Positions 11,569-23,247 of a stretch of 64,000 nt of DNA are shown one piece after another. Each line of letters opens with the position of its first letter. Positions within the stretch are counted from its first letter, which is position 1. This DNA comes from Thuidium tamariscinum (taxonomy: Eukaryota > Streptophyta > Bryopsida > Hypnales > Thuidiaceae): positions 16,058,001 through 16,122,000 of the forward strand of contig OX344752.2 in the NCBI GenBank assembly GCA_947034885.2, written 5' to 3'. Position numbers and translations under genes: made by a program. The notes beneath the pieces were generated by a model. The model ran no database searches. It was given only the letters and a program-made list of their open reading frames with translations, and was not told the origin of the DNA.

Positions 11569-13631
11569 TATAGAAGCAATGAATTTTTGATACTAAGACA
11601 TACAAATTTTTAAAAAATATTGTCAAACAATTATACAATTATAATACCAAAAGTGTAAAATTGTTTAATTTAGGAAATTTTCATTATTATATTGCAATTG
11701 TGTGCATTTTAGATTAAAAAAAATTGAAATGATTTTTTTTGTTGGTTCAAAGTCATTGTAGATGACGCTCATTTGACTTCATCTTCCTACACTTTAGTCT
11801 TTTCAATAGTTAGGATTTAGGATTTTGGTCTATTGTGTTGTACAATGACTTCTTATTTTGTTTGTTTTTGTGAATGTTTGTGTAATTTCTATGACAAGGG
11901 TTCAAAAAGCTACATAGTTAGTGTGAAATTGTAAATTTGAGGGTTTAGGATTTAGAGGTTCAAAAATTTTTTAGACACTTAAATACCATATTTTATTTTT
12001 TGTATATTATCCAAATTTCAAAAGTCAATGAGTGTTTTTGCAAAAGATGTGCCAAAGATATCCAAATTTTCCAACCTACTAAAAACATTTAGGGAAGCAT
12101 AACTTTGATTTGGATCCCTAGTTGGAAAAATATATATTTTCACTTAAAGACATATTCACATCTTATGTTAAAATTTTCTGAACATCTAATCAAATTCACT
12201 TCATAGAAACCTACCTGAATTTTCAGTTGTTTGTTCAATGAACAATTGACCTTTAAAAGTTGAAAACTACCACTTTGTCAATAGCACTTAAATTGAATTG
12301 ATTGTTGTTGGTTTTATGGTATAAATCTTGTACATATATGTAGTAGAAGGAAAAAAATTTCAATTTTAAATGTAACATAGCCCTATTTTAAAACCTACAA
12401 GAATGAATTTACAAAATTATAGGGTATTGAAAATACGCCCTTTGTAGCTTTTTATGTAAAAATATAGTCATCTTAAATACAAGAATTAAGGTAAATAGCC
12501 ACACATAAAATACCTTTGAAAATATTCTATAGAAACAAGCTTTCTTATTATATTACGCAATGCTTTTGAAACATCTTGTGTTATCCTACTTCATCCACTT
12601 CACTTGTTGTACATCATGTGACTTGTTTGAACCCTATATTAATGTCATTGTTGTCATAGAAAATAGAAGACTTCAAACTATGAACATCTTGATCCAATCC
12701 TTGTTGCAATGAAAGAAAATCTCCAAACTCCTGAATGCTAGATGAAATTTTAGTGTCCTTGACCATTTTAGAAAATGTTATGGCATAGGATGTTGAAGAT
12801 GAACTTAGGACATAGTCTTTTATGTTTATATATAGTAACTTTGCTTGAGCTCAATGAAGAATACATGAAACTTCAAGCAGTAGGATTTAACTTTTGCACT
12901 ATGCTAAACACCTCTGAACTCTAGAATATGTTACTTAAAACGTCCAAAAATTCTCATAAATGTCATAAGGTCCATCCTATCGTCTCATAAGAGTTAGTTG
13001 GAACGCATTGAAGTCATAATCAACGTCTATATGAACACGACACACTCTTATAAGATACCTTATGAGACTTATCAATGTCTCAGAGTACGTCTACTATGAC
13101 TTAATGAAGTCTCTTCCGACGTCTAAGAGAACATCAAATTTATGTAGTACCTGAAAGTAGTGACGTGGCATTTTGCCACGTCAGATTATAGAGTTTGCCA
13201 TGTCACAAATATTTGATGTCAGATGTGACGTCAACAGCCACGTCATCATTTTTTCCCCCCGAATTTTTCTTGTGACTGCCCATTTCCTTTTTTTTGGCTT
13301 GGGCAGCATTTTATTTTTGAACCAAAATAATTCTTACAAAATTATCCAAAGTCAATGAAGCTGACGTGGCAATGAACGTTCCTACAAACATCAATTTCAA
13401 CATCACCCAATCTTCAACCAACGATAGCAAAAAGTCGATGTCAATGGAAGCACATCTTGTTTTTCACTAGAATTTTACACGATTGTCTCCAACATACACA
13501 AAAATCTACTATAGACATTGGAATGCACAATCTGACATACATACATTTGTCTAGACATGTACATGTTCACCTCTGGACATGAGTATGTCAGGGCTAGACA
13601 TAAAAAAAAACACGGTTTTCTTCTAGTGTCT

Positions 13632-14141
13632 CGTAGCCTCGTACAAGACCTTACCAAATGAATTCAAATCAATACGCGAAGCAGTGACTGACCCGCATGT
13701 AAAGGATCAAATTTAACGCTCAACGCTTTGGTTCCCGAAATTTCTTGACCACCTACAGCGCTCTCCCTTCGAGACTGGTTCACTGACCCAAAAGTATCTT
13801 GATTTCCGTGGTGCTGAACCTCTGACAAGGCATCACCAGCCAATTTGTCCCGCATAACAAGGATCAGAAATTCAGAGCGCATCTTCCAACAGCGGAACTT
13901 GTGCATTCCGTTGTCGCTATTCGGAAATGGACACCCGGATCACTTTCTCGGCTTCGTGGACTTGGAGGCTGCATTTCCCCCCATGTCCGAGAGCAGAACC
14001 GACTTCCACGCCGTCCTCAGTTCCAGATCACTTGCAAACTAGAGTTTCTCAACTTCTATGGACGGTTGCGCGGAGCTGGTGTTGCGAGTGTCACTCTCGA
14101 ACTGTCTTCCTCTAGCTCACATCTCTTGGATTACTCTGCAG
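13632..14141. other. Intron 1 remainder, GC-richer segment upstream of exon 2
   Basis: The GC content rises sharply compared with the surrounding AT-rich DNA. Several short frames overlap here but none shows a recognised domain. It ends at the acceptor CTCTGCAG before exon 2. It could be DNA captured by the element; I cannot identify a source. Confidence 0.4.
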
Positions 14142-14726
14142 AGTCCTTCCAGAATGACACGCACCACCCGAAGCCACGCGAAACAAGGGGAGGCAAGGGG
14201 AGTCGACGCAACGGATCCTGGACAAAGGCCACCATCCAGCCTCGCTCCTGAGGTACGCACGTCCGACACCCTCTCAAATGCAATGTTAGTATCCTAGGAT
14301 GCTTTGGCATCGCAGCACCCGCAGGACAAGCGCCTCGCAACCCGAATTCGAGGCTCGCGCCCCGCACTGCTGGCCCCGCGCTGCACACCCCTAGTCTCGT
14401 TTCCTGGGTACCCCGACCCTTGCCTAAAACCTCCGTTGGATTCGACGGGTTTTTCTGGTTCGGGTCGTGGTACCCATTTTTTTGAGTACTCGGCGATCAC
14501 TACTTGTTATTTTAGCTTCCCCGAGATGATCCCATGAATTCAACATTCAGTTTCTCATTGAGAAGTTGAGCATGATGTATACATGATTTATGGCTTGAAG
14601 AAGTAGAATTCAGCTTCAGTATCTCTTTTAAACCTGCAGATGTTGTGGTACTACTGAATTGAACCAAGAGAGTCGAAAATCAGGCTCCAGGTCGGCAGAA
14701 AAAAAAATTTATTTCCAAATATTCCA

Positions 14727-14810
14727 AATTTGGGGGTAGCAGGAGCTACCCCAGAAAACACCGTCGGATCCGACGGTGTTTCTTGGGGTAGCTCCTGCTA
14801 CCCCCAAATT
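14727..14810. repeat. 84-bp near-perfect palindrome centred on TCGGATCCGA
   Basis: The arms carry GGGGGTAGCAGGAGCTACCC and its complement, and the centre is CACCGTCGGATCCGACGGTG. Only a couple of positions break the symmetry. It lies in intron 2 of the ParB-methyltransferase gene of element A and should form a strong hairpin or cruciform. Confidence 0.88.
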
Positions 14811-14993
14811 CAGAACACCGAGAAGTCACCTTCGTCTCAGATCTCATTTCCGATTCATTATTTTGATTTTCGCTTGAGTTGCAAAGTTTCGGAATGCTGG
14901 TTCAGATTCCTGTTCATCTCCACTGGTTCCTTGGGAGAGTGATCCTTACAAGTGTTGCTCAAGAGAAACTTATAGAATTCCGTTTGTGTAACC

Positions 14994-15771
14994 AATCTCT
15001 TGTGCGGGAAATACGTTTTTTTTTTCAAATTTTGATTTCACTCATGGAAATCTGAGTACCATGACGGGCAGTCCCCAATACCTTCGGATCCGACGGTAGT
15101 TCGGTGAGACTGTCAGGGTACCTTGAATTCGGTACCATCCAGGTGAACGATAAATTTTGAATACTAAAATTTTGTGATCAATCAGGTTAATCTCTGTGTG
15201 GGAAATACGTTTTTTTTTTCAAATTTTGATTTCACTCATGGAAATCTGAGTACCATGACGGGCAGTCCCCAATACCTTCGGATCCGACGGTAGTTCGGTG
15301 AGACTGTCAGGGTACCTTGAATTCGGTACCATCCAGGTGAACGATAAATTTTGAGTACTGAAATTTTGTGATCAATCAGGTTAATCTCTGTGCGGAAAAT
15401 ACGTTTTTTTTTTTCAAATTTTGATTTCACTCATGAAAATCTGAGTACCATGACGGGCAGTCCCCAATACCTTCGGATCCGACGATAGTTCGGTGAGACT
15501 GTCAAGGTACCCTGAATTCGGTACCATCCAGGTGAACGATAAATTTTGAATACTAAAATTTTGTGATCAATCATGTTAATCTCTGTGCGGGAAATACATT
15601 TTTTTTTTCAAATTTTGATTCCACTTATGGAAATCTGAGTACCATGACGGGCAGGCCCCAATGCCGTGGGATCCGACGATAGTTCGGTGAGACTGTTAGG
15701 GTACCCTGAATTCGGTACCATCTAGGTGACCGTTAATTTTTGATTACTGAAATTTTTTGATCAATCAGGTT
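14994..15771. repeat. Four-copy tandem array, ~194-bp unit, one TCGGATCCGA core per unit
   Basis: Each unit runs from a GCGGGAAATACG-like word through a poly-T tract, CTGAGTACCATGACGGGCAG, the palindromic core, and two GGTACC boxes around GAATTC. The cores start at 15084, 15278, 15473 and 15667, a period of 194-195 bp. The fourth core has one change (TGGGATCCGA). The array lies in intron 2 of the ParB-methyltransferase gene of element A. Confidence 0.88.
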
Positions 15772-16510
15772 ACCCAGGCTTCGCAGCTTTCGTTTGGCGA
15801 CTTGGTGAGGACTTCAAAGCAGGTAAGTTTTCCTCCAATAATCCTATAATTCTTATGAGAAAGTATTTCTTGAAATATTGTACATGTCAGTGCTCATATA
15901 ATTAGACTGAGGGTTTTATTAATTGTTATCATTCTGTATGATTCATCCCCTTGAGACTTGCACATTCCCCATGATTGGAATATAATTTTAAATATTTGGA
16001 ATGATTATAATAAGTCCAGAAGATTATTTTTGTGTATGAAGATGGTCATCAATTTTTTCACATGAAATCTTTAATCTAGAAAAATAACCAATCTTCTTGA
16101 ATTGTTAAAATATAGGGTACCATGAGGTAACACAGGAAGCACCGTCGGATCCGACGGTGGTTTACATGGTACCTCATGGTACCCTAGATTCTCATATCTT
16201 GGGAGGGTCAAACAATTTTTTTTTATTATTTTTTTTAGGCTTTGGGGACAATTGTTGGAAATACAACAAAAGTGAAAGAGATGATCTTGTAGAATGAAAA
16301 TGCTCTAAGTCCTAGACATCCTTTAGAGTTTTCATAAAGGAATCTCTTGATATGATTTGGATGTGTTGTTATAATATCCTTGATAGAATATAGCTAGATA
16401 AAACCTATTAACATGGTTCTTTGATATTTCATTCTTAAGCAATGCCTAATTTCGTTTGTCACTAACTACATTTGAATATTGATTTATCTCATTTTTTTAA
16501 TTTTTTGCAG
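15772..16510. other. Rest of intron 2 upstream of exon 3, element A
   Basis: AT-rich intron sequence ending in the TTTTTTGCAG acceptor at 16510. The only structured feature seen is the palindrome at 16113-16186. Confidence 0.45.
16113..16186. repeat. 74-bp interrupted palindrome centred on TCGGATCCGA
   Basis: The outer arms TAGGGTACCATGAGGTA pair exactly and the core ACCGTCGGATCCGACGGT pairs exactly, with a short imperfect segment between. It is close to exon 3 in intron 2 of element A. The design (outer unique arms, same core) repeats that of the palindrome at 14727-14810. Confidence 0.85.
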
Positions 16511-16944
16511 GATGCTCGACGAAGAGGTAAACGTTTGAAGACTTCATCTATTGAGAAGCAACCCCCTCTAGAGAAATCTTTTCCAAATCTAGACATTGGA
16601 GGACCGTCGAAGCCAAAGAAGTGGCCACAGCTTGGCGTACCACTCTCAAGTGATTCTAGTGACGAAGAACAGACTTTGGTGAGTTTTGCAGATATAATGG
16701 ATGCTGCTGAAAGAGCAGCCAATGATTTTGAAGGAGATAGATTGAGTTGGAACCGTGGTCCTGGTCCTTGGTTCTCTTCAGAGAGTTCAGAAACTGAATA
16801 TTCCTCTGCTATAGAGCTTTCCAATGCTAGTTCTAGTCCTCCGTTTGAGGAGTTTTATGAATCAAATCGGACTGGTAAATTTTACACTTACAAGGTCATC
16901 ATCCTCAGTTCTGACTCTGAGGATGATGATGTTGACATCATAAG

Positions 16945-17336
16945 CAGGGTTGACGAATTGCAACGTCCAGGGCAAAATTACGTCCAAAATCCGGACGTCC
17001 GGACGTCCAGACGTCTGGACGCAGTGGACGTAGTGGACGTAGTCCTCGGCGACCAACGGACGGCATCCGTCGGAAGTAGACGTGCGGACGGGGGGTCGGA
17101 AACTGCGGATGGGCGGTCGGAGACTGCGGTCGGACTGCGGTCGGATGGTGCCGTCCGCTGCTCCGTCCGTAGTCCGACCGACCACCCGTCCGCCTTCTGT
17201 CTTATTGAAAGGCCGTCTGCATGGCTGTCCGGTCGCCCGTCCGCTGGACGTATGTCAAAAAAAATTTCAAATGTCACAGGACGTCCAAGGGGTAGCGTCT
17301 ACGTCCCATGGACGTCCGGACGTCCCATCATCCCTG
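16945..17336. mobile_element. hAT-like non-autonomous element built of GGACGTCC repeats
   Basis: It begins CAGGGTTGACG and ends CATCCCTG (inverted CAGGG). It is flanked by 8-bp direct repeats ATCATAAG (16937-16944) and ATCATAGG (17337-17344), one base apart. CAGGG ends with an 8-bp duplication fit the hAT superfamily. The inside is GC-rich and packed with GGACGTCC, GTCCGGAC and GTCGG words, unlike the host DNA. It landed in the last bases of exon 3 of the ParB-methyltransferase gene, pushing the donor (GTAGTT) to 17345. Confidence 0.65.
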
Positions 17337-18136
17337 ATCATAGGGTAGTTTTGGTTTCCTAAGGTTCAATTTTCCTAGCGATATTTCTTTGTGTGGCCCA
17401 TCAAAAAAGCCTTCTAAAGGCTCATTTTGTCTCTATCTCACCTGAGGATTCTTACAAATGAGATCATTCTTCATATTAGTAAAGCAATTCAAATTGCAAA
17501 TTTTGTTATATGCTTACACGATTAATATATCCATTTTATGACATTGCTCTCAATCAATAATAATTTTGAACTTGTACTTCCAGATGGATGTCTCACCTGT
17601 CAAGGAAACTCAAGCAGAAACCATCTTTGAGACACCAAAAACAAGTGAGACAAGACAACCACATATTGAAGGAGGAGAGGAGGACCTTCAAATGGATATG
17701 ATTTACGATGAGGAGGAGAAGAAAATGTTGGAGGACGACTTGAGGCATATTCAAAAGGGCGATTCAGTGGACATTCTCTCCCAACTTCGCATGAAGCCCG
17801 AAGAGCTTTATCGGCTTCGCATTCCCCTTTGCAGGCTAGTAGCCATGCCCATGGTAAGGCCTACTCTAGCTTCTGATATTGTCAAGTTGGAGCAGGAATT
17901 TGCTGGGGGATATCAAGATGGGGTGGCTACTTTCTACGTGTCTACCACGAATGAGGAAGGATACAGCTCAGAGTTCACTGAGGCTGAGATGAGTGAATGG
18001 GACCCTATTTGGAGAGAAAAGAATGAGGTATTTGAGCGGTACCTGGAGTCCAAGGTCGAACTCAAGTCCCTGAAGAACTTGAAGTTCTTCATTTGCGATG
18101 GGAATCACAAAAGAATTGCCTGGATGAATCTCATAG

Positions 18137-18146
18137 ACAGGTGTTA
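18137..18146. repeat. Target-site duplication of element B, left copy
   Basis: ACAGGTGTTA precedes the left end of element B and is repeated exactly at 34623-34632. Joining the flanks through a single copy restores an open reading frame (LIDRCY then TLIPKWHY) that aligns with the same exon in element B. Confidence 0.92.
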
Positions 18147-18215
18147 CAGCGGTGCTATTTTGTGAGCTTGCGAGCGTGAGCCTGTGAGCGTAGAGCAGGG
18201 ATTCTGTGAGCAGAG
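18147..18215 (+). repeat. Left terminal inverted repeat of element B with GTGAGC runs
   Basis: CAGCGGTGCTATTTTGTGAG is followed by GAGCGTGAGCC and further GTGAGC words. It pairs with the array at 34563-34622 in inverted orientation. Likely transposase binding region (inferred). Confidence 0.85.
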
Positions 18216-18609
18216 AGCCCAATAAATAGAAAATACAATATTGAACTCAATTTTTAAGTAAAAAATCAAATATCCATACAATTTTTGCAGCTTTTTAAAT
18301 TTATTTAAATATCACATAATGTATTTCTATAGACCTATGACCGTGGACCTATGATCGTGGAAATGTATTATCTATGTTAGTGTTGATATTTTTGAAAATG
18401 TGTATAGAATAGTAAGATTACATTTTATAAAAGGTTTGAAAAAAGGTACATGATGAATAGTGACAAAAATAAGGCCATATAGAAAATTTTGTCAAACATC
18501 AGTATTTGTCTAAAAATAAAAAAATAATAGTAGACCTAATTAAATACATATAAGGTAAAGCTAAAGTATTTCATACTCAAATTCTTAGCTCCCCTAGATT
18601 CTTCGACTT
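18216..18609. other. Left subterminal region of element B
   Basis: Non-coding DNA between the terminal repeat and the transposase stop codon. It carries two copies of a CTATGA(C/T)CGTGG word (18335-18346 and 18349-18360). The same word occurs twice, inverted, in the right subterminal region of element A (38907-38918 and 38925-38936). Confidence 0.6.
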
Positions 18610-21600
18610 CTAAGTGTGATGAAGATTCGCATCTGGAATGTTGATGATACCCGCCTTAATGAGGAGGCACTTCACTTCATTGAAACTGAAACTTGGAGAA
18701 TGAATGAACTTGTCTTCCATAAGGTTCATTTTGCAGAAATAGCGAAATAAATAATAAAGATGTTTGCAGTTCACATACTGATGGCGCCCACCGATTGCAG
18801 AGACAGCCATGTCCACAAAATCAGGACATGTGCACTCCGAGTACATACCAAGTGTGATTCGGTAAACCTTTTGTCTGGGTTCTGTTCCAGACTGAAGAGA
18901 TATAATGGCTCCTAGTCCAGGAAAGGGGAGCATAGTAACTCCCAAAATAGTTCCTTTCACGTTCCCAGCACTTTCCCATTTATTGCGATGCTCTGTAGTA
19001 GGAGCGTTTGCAATACGTCTAATAGGTTTGTTTTTTCGAGTAGTTGGATAGCTATCAGCGTGTAAAGGAATGGGTTGGTCATAGAAGACCACTTCAAAAA
19101 CATTAGACATTGTAAATAAACGTCGAAGGGACATAAGTGGTCGATCTTGAAGCTGAAATCCTGCTTCTTGCAATAGAAGTGTTTCTTGGCGAGTCAAATT
19201 TGTACCGGTCAGTACAGGCCATACGTCTGGAACTTGAGGCCAATCAATTACCCAAGCACGTTTCGAGCCCTTAACACATCGATGAATATCATATGGGCAG
19301 AACCAAAAATCTGTCATGATCTCCTTGTTTCCACCATATTGCTTCTTTCTACCATGGTATGTTGGAGCTGGAGTACCTTTAGAGCCCTTTGCAATTTTGG
19401 CAACACATCGAATGTTTGATCCTCGCTGTTGAGCATGACATTTGCAGCTTGACTTGTGGGATAGTCTTGCAATATGCCATTCAGAAGTATTGCAATCACT
19501 CTCCAATGTGGTAGTCACATGTGGTAAATGCTTAGGGGAAGCCAATGTATTTGCTTCGTTGAAGGCCTCTGTTGGTGTACGTGTTGATCTGAGCATGACA
19601 CGAGGTTGAGAGAAATTGACCTTATCTGGACGATGAGAGTCGCCATCCGAACCAATGGGAAGGTCAAGCTTCCGCTTACTACTACCAAAAACCTCCTCTC
19701 CTTCCAAGTATGGAATACGAGTGGCAACATCAACTGCTCCAAGAAGGACATTCAACGCCTCTGCAATCTTTTTTGGATCACCACTACGTCTTGCACTTCT
19801 TAACTTGAGTTCTTCCTTTGATGGCCCTGACCTTGATCTAGTGCCCTTCAAAAATGCTCGATAATTTGTCATTTGCATGAAGGCTCGAATGCAGTCATCA
19901 CATGTGGCAACAAACAAATCATTACCTCGATTACCCGATTGCTGCAACCATTTGTTATGTATGGTTTCAGATAAGTTGCATGATGGCAAGTCTGCCATTT
20001 CCTCCATAGACAGTCCCTACAGGAGAAAAGTTGTATTAAGACCTATAATGCAGTATTTGGACATCTACAAATGAAAATTTTAGAGACATTGCCTAAACAC
20101 TAAAGTTTCTTTTATCTTATAACAAGCCATCAAGGCAAGCCTCGGCTCCAAACAATGGTTCAACACCTACTTAATTCAGTTCAAGAATCAGTCAATAAAT
20201 CACATACTACTAGAACTAGTGATCTGAACATGCAACTCTAGGCATCCATTTTTCCCCTCGGCTCCGAGGGGTACATTACAACATTCAGAACTTGATCTCT
20301 AAATCTATAACAAGTAAAGAGTATTTATAATTTGTACAAAACAATTTCAACTCAAATGTGCTTTTCCTAACTAACATGAAAATTAGGGATATAAATTAAG
20401 ACTCACCATTTGTGCGGCGCAATCCCATTGGGGATATCGAAAATGCCAGAACGCTAGCCACAACTCCAATTCTCGTAATGCATCTTCTGAGGCTGCACCA
20501 GATGATAGCCACCAAGATCGAATAGCTAAGTACCATGTCTCCGCTTCCTCCATTGTCTTGGACTCCCTATATTGTTGGCATAGACGAGTATGTTGGTGTT
20601 GCATATCTGGTTTAATGAGCTTCTGTGTATGTCGATGCATTGAAGTACTCCAATGCAAGAGACATGTGCGTTCACGATTTACCATCTCCGTCTTGGGATT
20701 TCCTGACCCATATACGATACGAACGGCATTCCAATTGGCTTGTGCACTGTCAGCCATAAAGCCCTTAAAGTTTGGATTTTCCACTCCATTGCGTTTCATC
20801 ACATCATTCAGTGACCTCCACATAATGCATTGTACTTCTGTGTCTTCAGATTGCATGTCACAAACTGCAATAGTCATGACCTTTCGGCATCCTATGTCAT
20901 ACACGTGGCAACCCATGGTTGTCCAATTCTGAATGCGTTTCACGTGGTCAAACATAAGCCACACGTTCTCCAAATCTCCTCCAGGTTGCATGCGCTTCAC
21001 GAGGTCCACTCCACTACTAGGTCCTTCTACCAACATCTTAAACAAAAATACTTTTTCCTTGCCTTGCCCAGGAAAAACACTATTATGAATATATTCAAAC
21101 TTTAAATTACGTTTCATATTCATAATGCTATCTATGATCCCACCACTGCTAGTGCTACGAAAAGAAGAAATAGTATTTCGGATGTTCGGGGAACTTAATT
21201 TTTGAAACTTGTCCATGACATCCTCTAGGGACTTCCCTTGTAGCATTTCTTTTGGCCCATCCCCATTATGTATCAGATGGTTCTCTAGGAACTGCTTACT
21301 AGCTGCTAGAGCGATGGCTGAGTTAGTGGCACTCGGGGTTTTAGAGACCTCGCCAACAATTAGCTCTGTGATAGTATCTAAAGACTCTCTACATATTCCA
21401 GAAGCCACAGGATGCAAGTGGTTTCCAAAATGTATGCATACCCTAGTCATGACAGTAGTGACGCTAAAAACATAATATACTCTAGCATCACAGACACTAA
21501 CGCAATGTGGTGGAACCTTACAAATATTGCAAAGTAGAGTAGAATCCTTCGGAGGGCTGGCGCCAACATTGAAAGGGATAGAAGTATAACCACACCACTC

Positions 21601-22566
21601 ACTTTCATTGCGTTTTGACGATCTCTTGAAGTAGTCACAGTTAGCGTTGTTACACACCAAATGGCCCGCGCAAGAGGATTTCCGGAACTTCAAACCATCT
21701 TCGTTGTGGATATTGGATGTCATTGTTCGACACCATGCATGACCGTCATATCGTTTGTCCATGCCATGAAGGTTTCCAGCAGCAGTTGAAGAAGATGAAG
21801 GTCGAAGAGAAGGCAACTCAAACACGACGTCCCCATCAAAGACTGGAGGAAGATATTGAACTTTCTCATGCGTAATTGAATCATAGTCTATAGTAGCAAT
21901 TTCGTTCCTAGATCCACGAACAGATGAGAGTTTACGAAGACAACCAACGATACTGACTGGCACTGAACTTCTTGGACAAATTGGCGGGCGAGAGAAAGAA
22001 GATACAGCAGGACTAGTATTTGGTGTGCTATGTGGACAAGGAGATGGATTCAAGACATTGTCTGGGACTCTATGAAGATGTGTTTCCTGTACATTCGGTT
22101 GGCTAGGGGACTCTCCTTCAGATTCACTAGATAAATCTATGATAGGAGACACAAATTCCTGCTTAACACGTATAAGTGGAACAAGTATTGTGGTAAAAAT
22201 ACTGGGGTCCTGTTCCTCTGAATTCTTAACATCCCGTCGAACAAGAGGCATGTCGACAGTAGAATAATCCAATTGGCGAGGAACAACATCATTAGAGGCA
22301 CCCATTAAAGGAGAAAGCAAGCCATAAGCTCTGTAGCATCCCACAGGAAGGTGCCAAGCGTGACCATCATCGACAACTAACTTAAGGACATGAAGAGACT
22401 CCTTCAAAATTCCAGAGTCAGACATAATCTCCTCTTCAACATAGACACTAGACTGAACAAAACCAAATCTAACGTGAAGGAGATGTGAAGATATTACGGC
22501 AAATCCCCCTTCTCCAAGAGGGATGACTAAGGGTATTTCATGGCCATCCGCTCGGATAGAAGCCAT
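18610..22566 (-). CDS. MULE-like transposase with WRKY/GCM1-type zinc region and SWIM zinc finger (element B)
   Basis: Two exons: 22566-20407 and 20016-18610, intron 20406-20017 with donor GTGAGT and acceptor CTGTAG; product 1,188 residues. Residues ~141-152 hold IIDLSSESEGE, a SUMO-interacting-like motif. Residues ~270-390 form a Cys/His-rich region (CAGHLVC, CDYF, CNIC, HFGNHLHP) resembling the WRKY-GCM1 fingers known from MULE transposases. The DDE core has Asp540 (MFDHVK), Asp606 (GFMADSAQANWNAV), then CLLHW near 640 and a Trp/Glu-rich block to ~715 that should hold the third acidic residue. Residues 1115-1139 form the SWIM finger (CTC, then NCKH). The product should bind the GTGAGC-rich ends and cut and rejoin the element in the nucleus. 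ATG at 22566 is chosen because MASIR-DGHE starts both copies. No stop interrupts it, so it is the most likely functional gene here. The third catalytic residue is not certain. Confidence 0.9.
20254..20271. repeat. 18-bp palindrome in the transposase intron of element B
   Basis: CCCCTCGGCTCCGAGGGG is symmetric except for its two central bases. It contains TCGG-CT-CCGA. It occupies the same gene position as the TCGGATCCGA palindrome of element A (4320-4339). Confidence 0.8.
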
Positions 22567-23247
22567 TGACAAACAAACTAGAAGTAAAAATCAAAGGCAG
22601 ATGAAACAAACTAGATCAACCAGGGACAACAAGAAGTAGAAAAAGGAGATAATATAAGGGCAAGAAATTATCTTGTACATCATTATGAGAAAGGTAGTAC
22701 ACAAAGTCGCCAAAATGTAGGTGGTTGTCAGGAAAAAACATAGTTAGTAACCTTATATTTAGTATATTTGAAATAACCGCCCAACTCTTTATGAGGGATT
22801 TGATTTGATTGTGAAATCAAGAGTGTTTACCAAATAACAAAGGATAATTTGAAAACCAACGACCATGTCATTTCTAAAATTGTTGTATATTGTATTAGAT
22901 TATATTTCATGTACAATCCAAATCCAATCTGCCTTTAATGAAGTCAAAATCATCTTCTAATTTCATAAATAAAGACAACGAACGATTATATTCATTATGT
23001 CCAAGATTGGCAAATTTCAAATAAGACCTAAAATAAGATTTTACAGATCTATTGGAGTGTTGGGTCTTCATTTAAATTTGAGTCCGTTAATTCTTATTGT
23101 CGTAGTGTCGTTCAGTAGGCAAGTGACTTATCTCTTATATGAACTTGTTCCACCAAGAGCATTAGTATTACCTTATAAGTCCTGTGATAGATATACTGGA
23201 ACTCTATTTCTATTACAATAGAATTGTGAAATGATAGTATTAGTCTC
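22567..23247. promoter_or_regulatory. Divergent intergenic region between the two genes of element B
   Basis: This AT-rich gap of ~680 bp separates the transposase start (minus) from the first exon of the ParB-methyltransferase gene (plus). Both promoters should lie here. I see no clear TATA box that I would single out. It corresponds in position and size to 6705-7458 in element A. Confidence 0.4.

Larger units (their letters stand above)
8934..13628. mobile_element. Non-autonomous CACTA-type (En/Spm) element, 4.7 kb
   Basis: The ends are CACTAGAAGAAAAC and its inverted copy, flanked by the 3-bp duplication TCT (8931-8933 and 13629-13631). These are the hallmarks of the CACTA superfamily. 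Both subterminal regions repeat AGACATC and GACATG words, with GGGCTAGACAT followed by an A-run and a CACGG/CACCGG-type word near each end. No transposase-sized ORF is present, so it depends on another copy for movement. It lies inside intron 1 of the ParB-methyltransferase gene of element A and carries a nested MITE and a retroposon tail. Confidence 0.85.
7459..18146 (+). pseudogene. ParB-methyltransferase-like gene of element A, 5' part (exons 1-4, cut by element B)
   Basis: Exon 1 (7459-7770) encodes a basic patch RKRRKRRLFHFSS. Exon 2 (14142-14252) encodes TRTTRSHAK. Exon 3 (16511-16944) encodes Ser/Asp/Glu-rich sequence with VIILSSDSEDDDVD, a SUMO-interacting-like motif. Exon 4 (17584-18146, continuing at 34633) encodes a ParB-like domain ending in CDGNHK. 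Donors and acceptors follow GT-AG, and exons 1 and 2 have clear counterparts in element B. Intron 1 was enlarged by a CACTA-type element (8934-13628). A hAT-like element sits on the exon 3 donor. Element B interrupts exon 4 after the codons for LIDRC. Exon 3 (phase 2) does not join exon 4 (phase 0) in frame, so either a small exon is missing from this model or exons 1-3 belong to a separate gene. The Arg of the usual DGNHR motif is Lys here. I cannot name a cellular homologue. Confidence 0.7.

Noticed and set aside
14994..15771. CRISPR-like array
   Set aside because: The whole ~194-bp unit repeats, without unique spacers, in a spliced eukaryotic gene.
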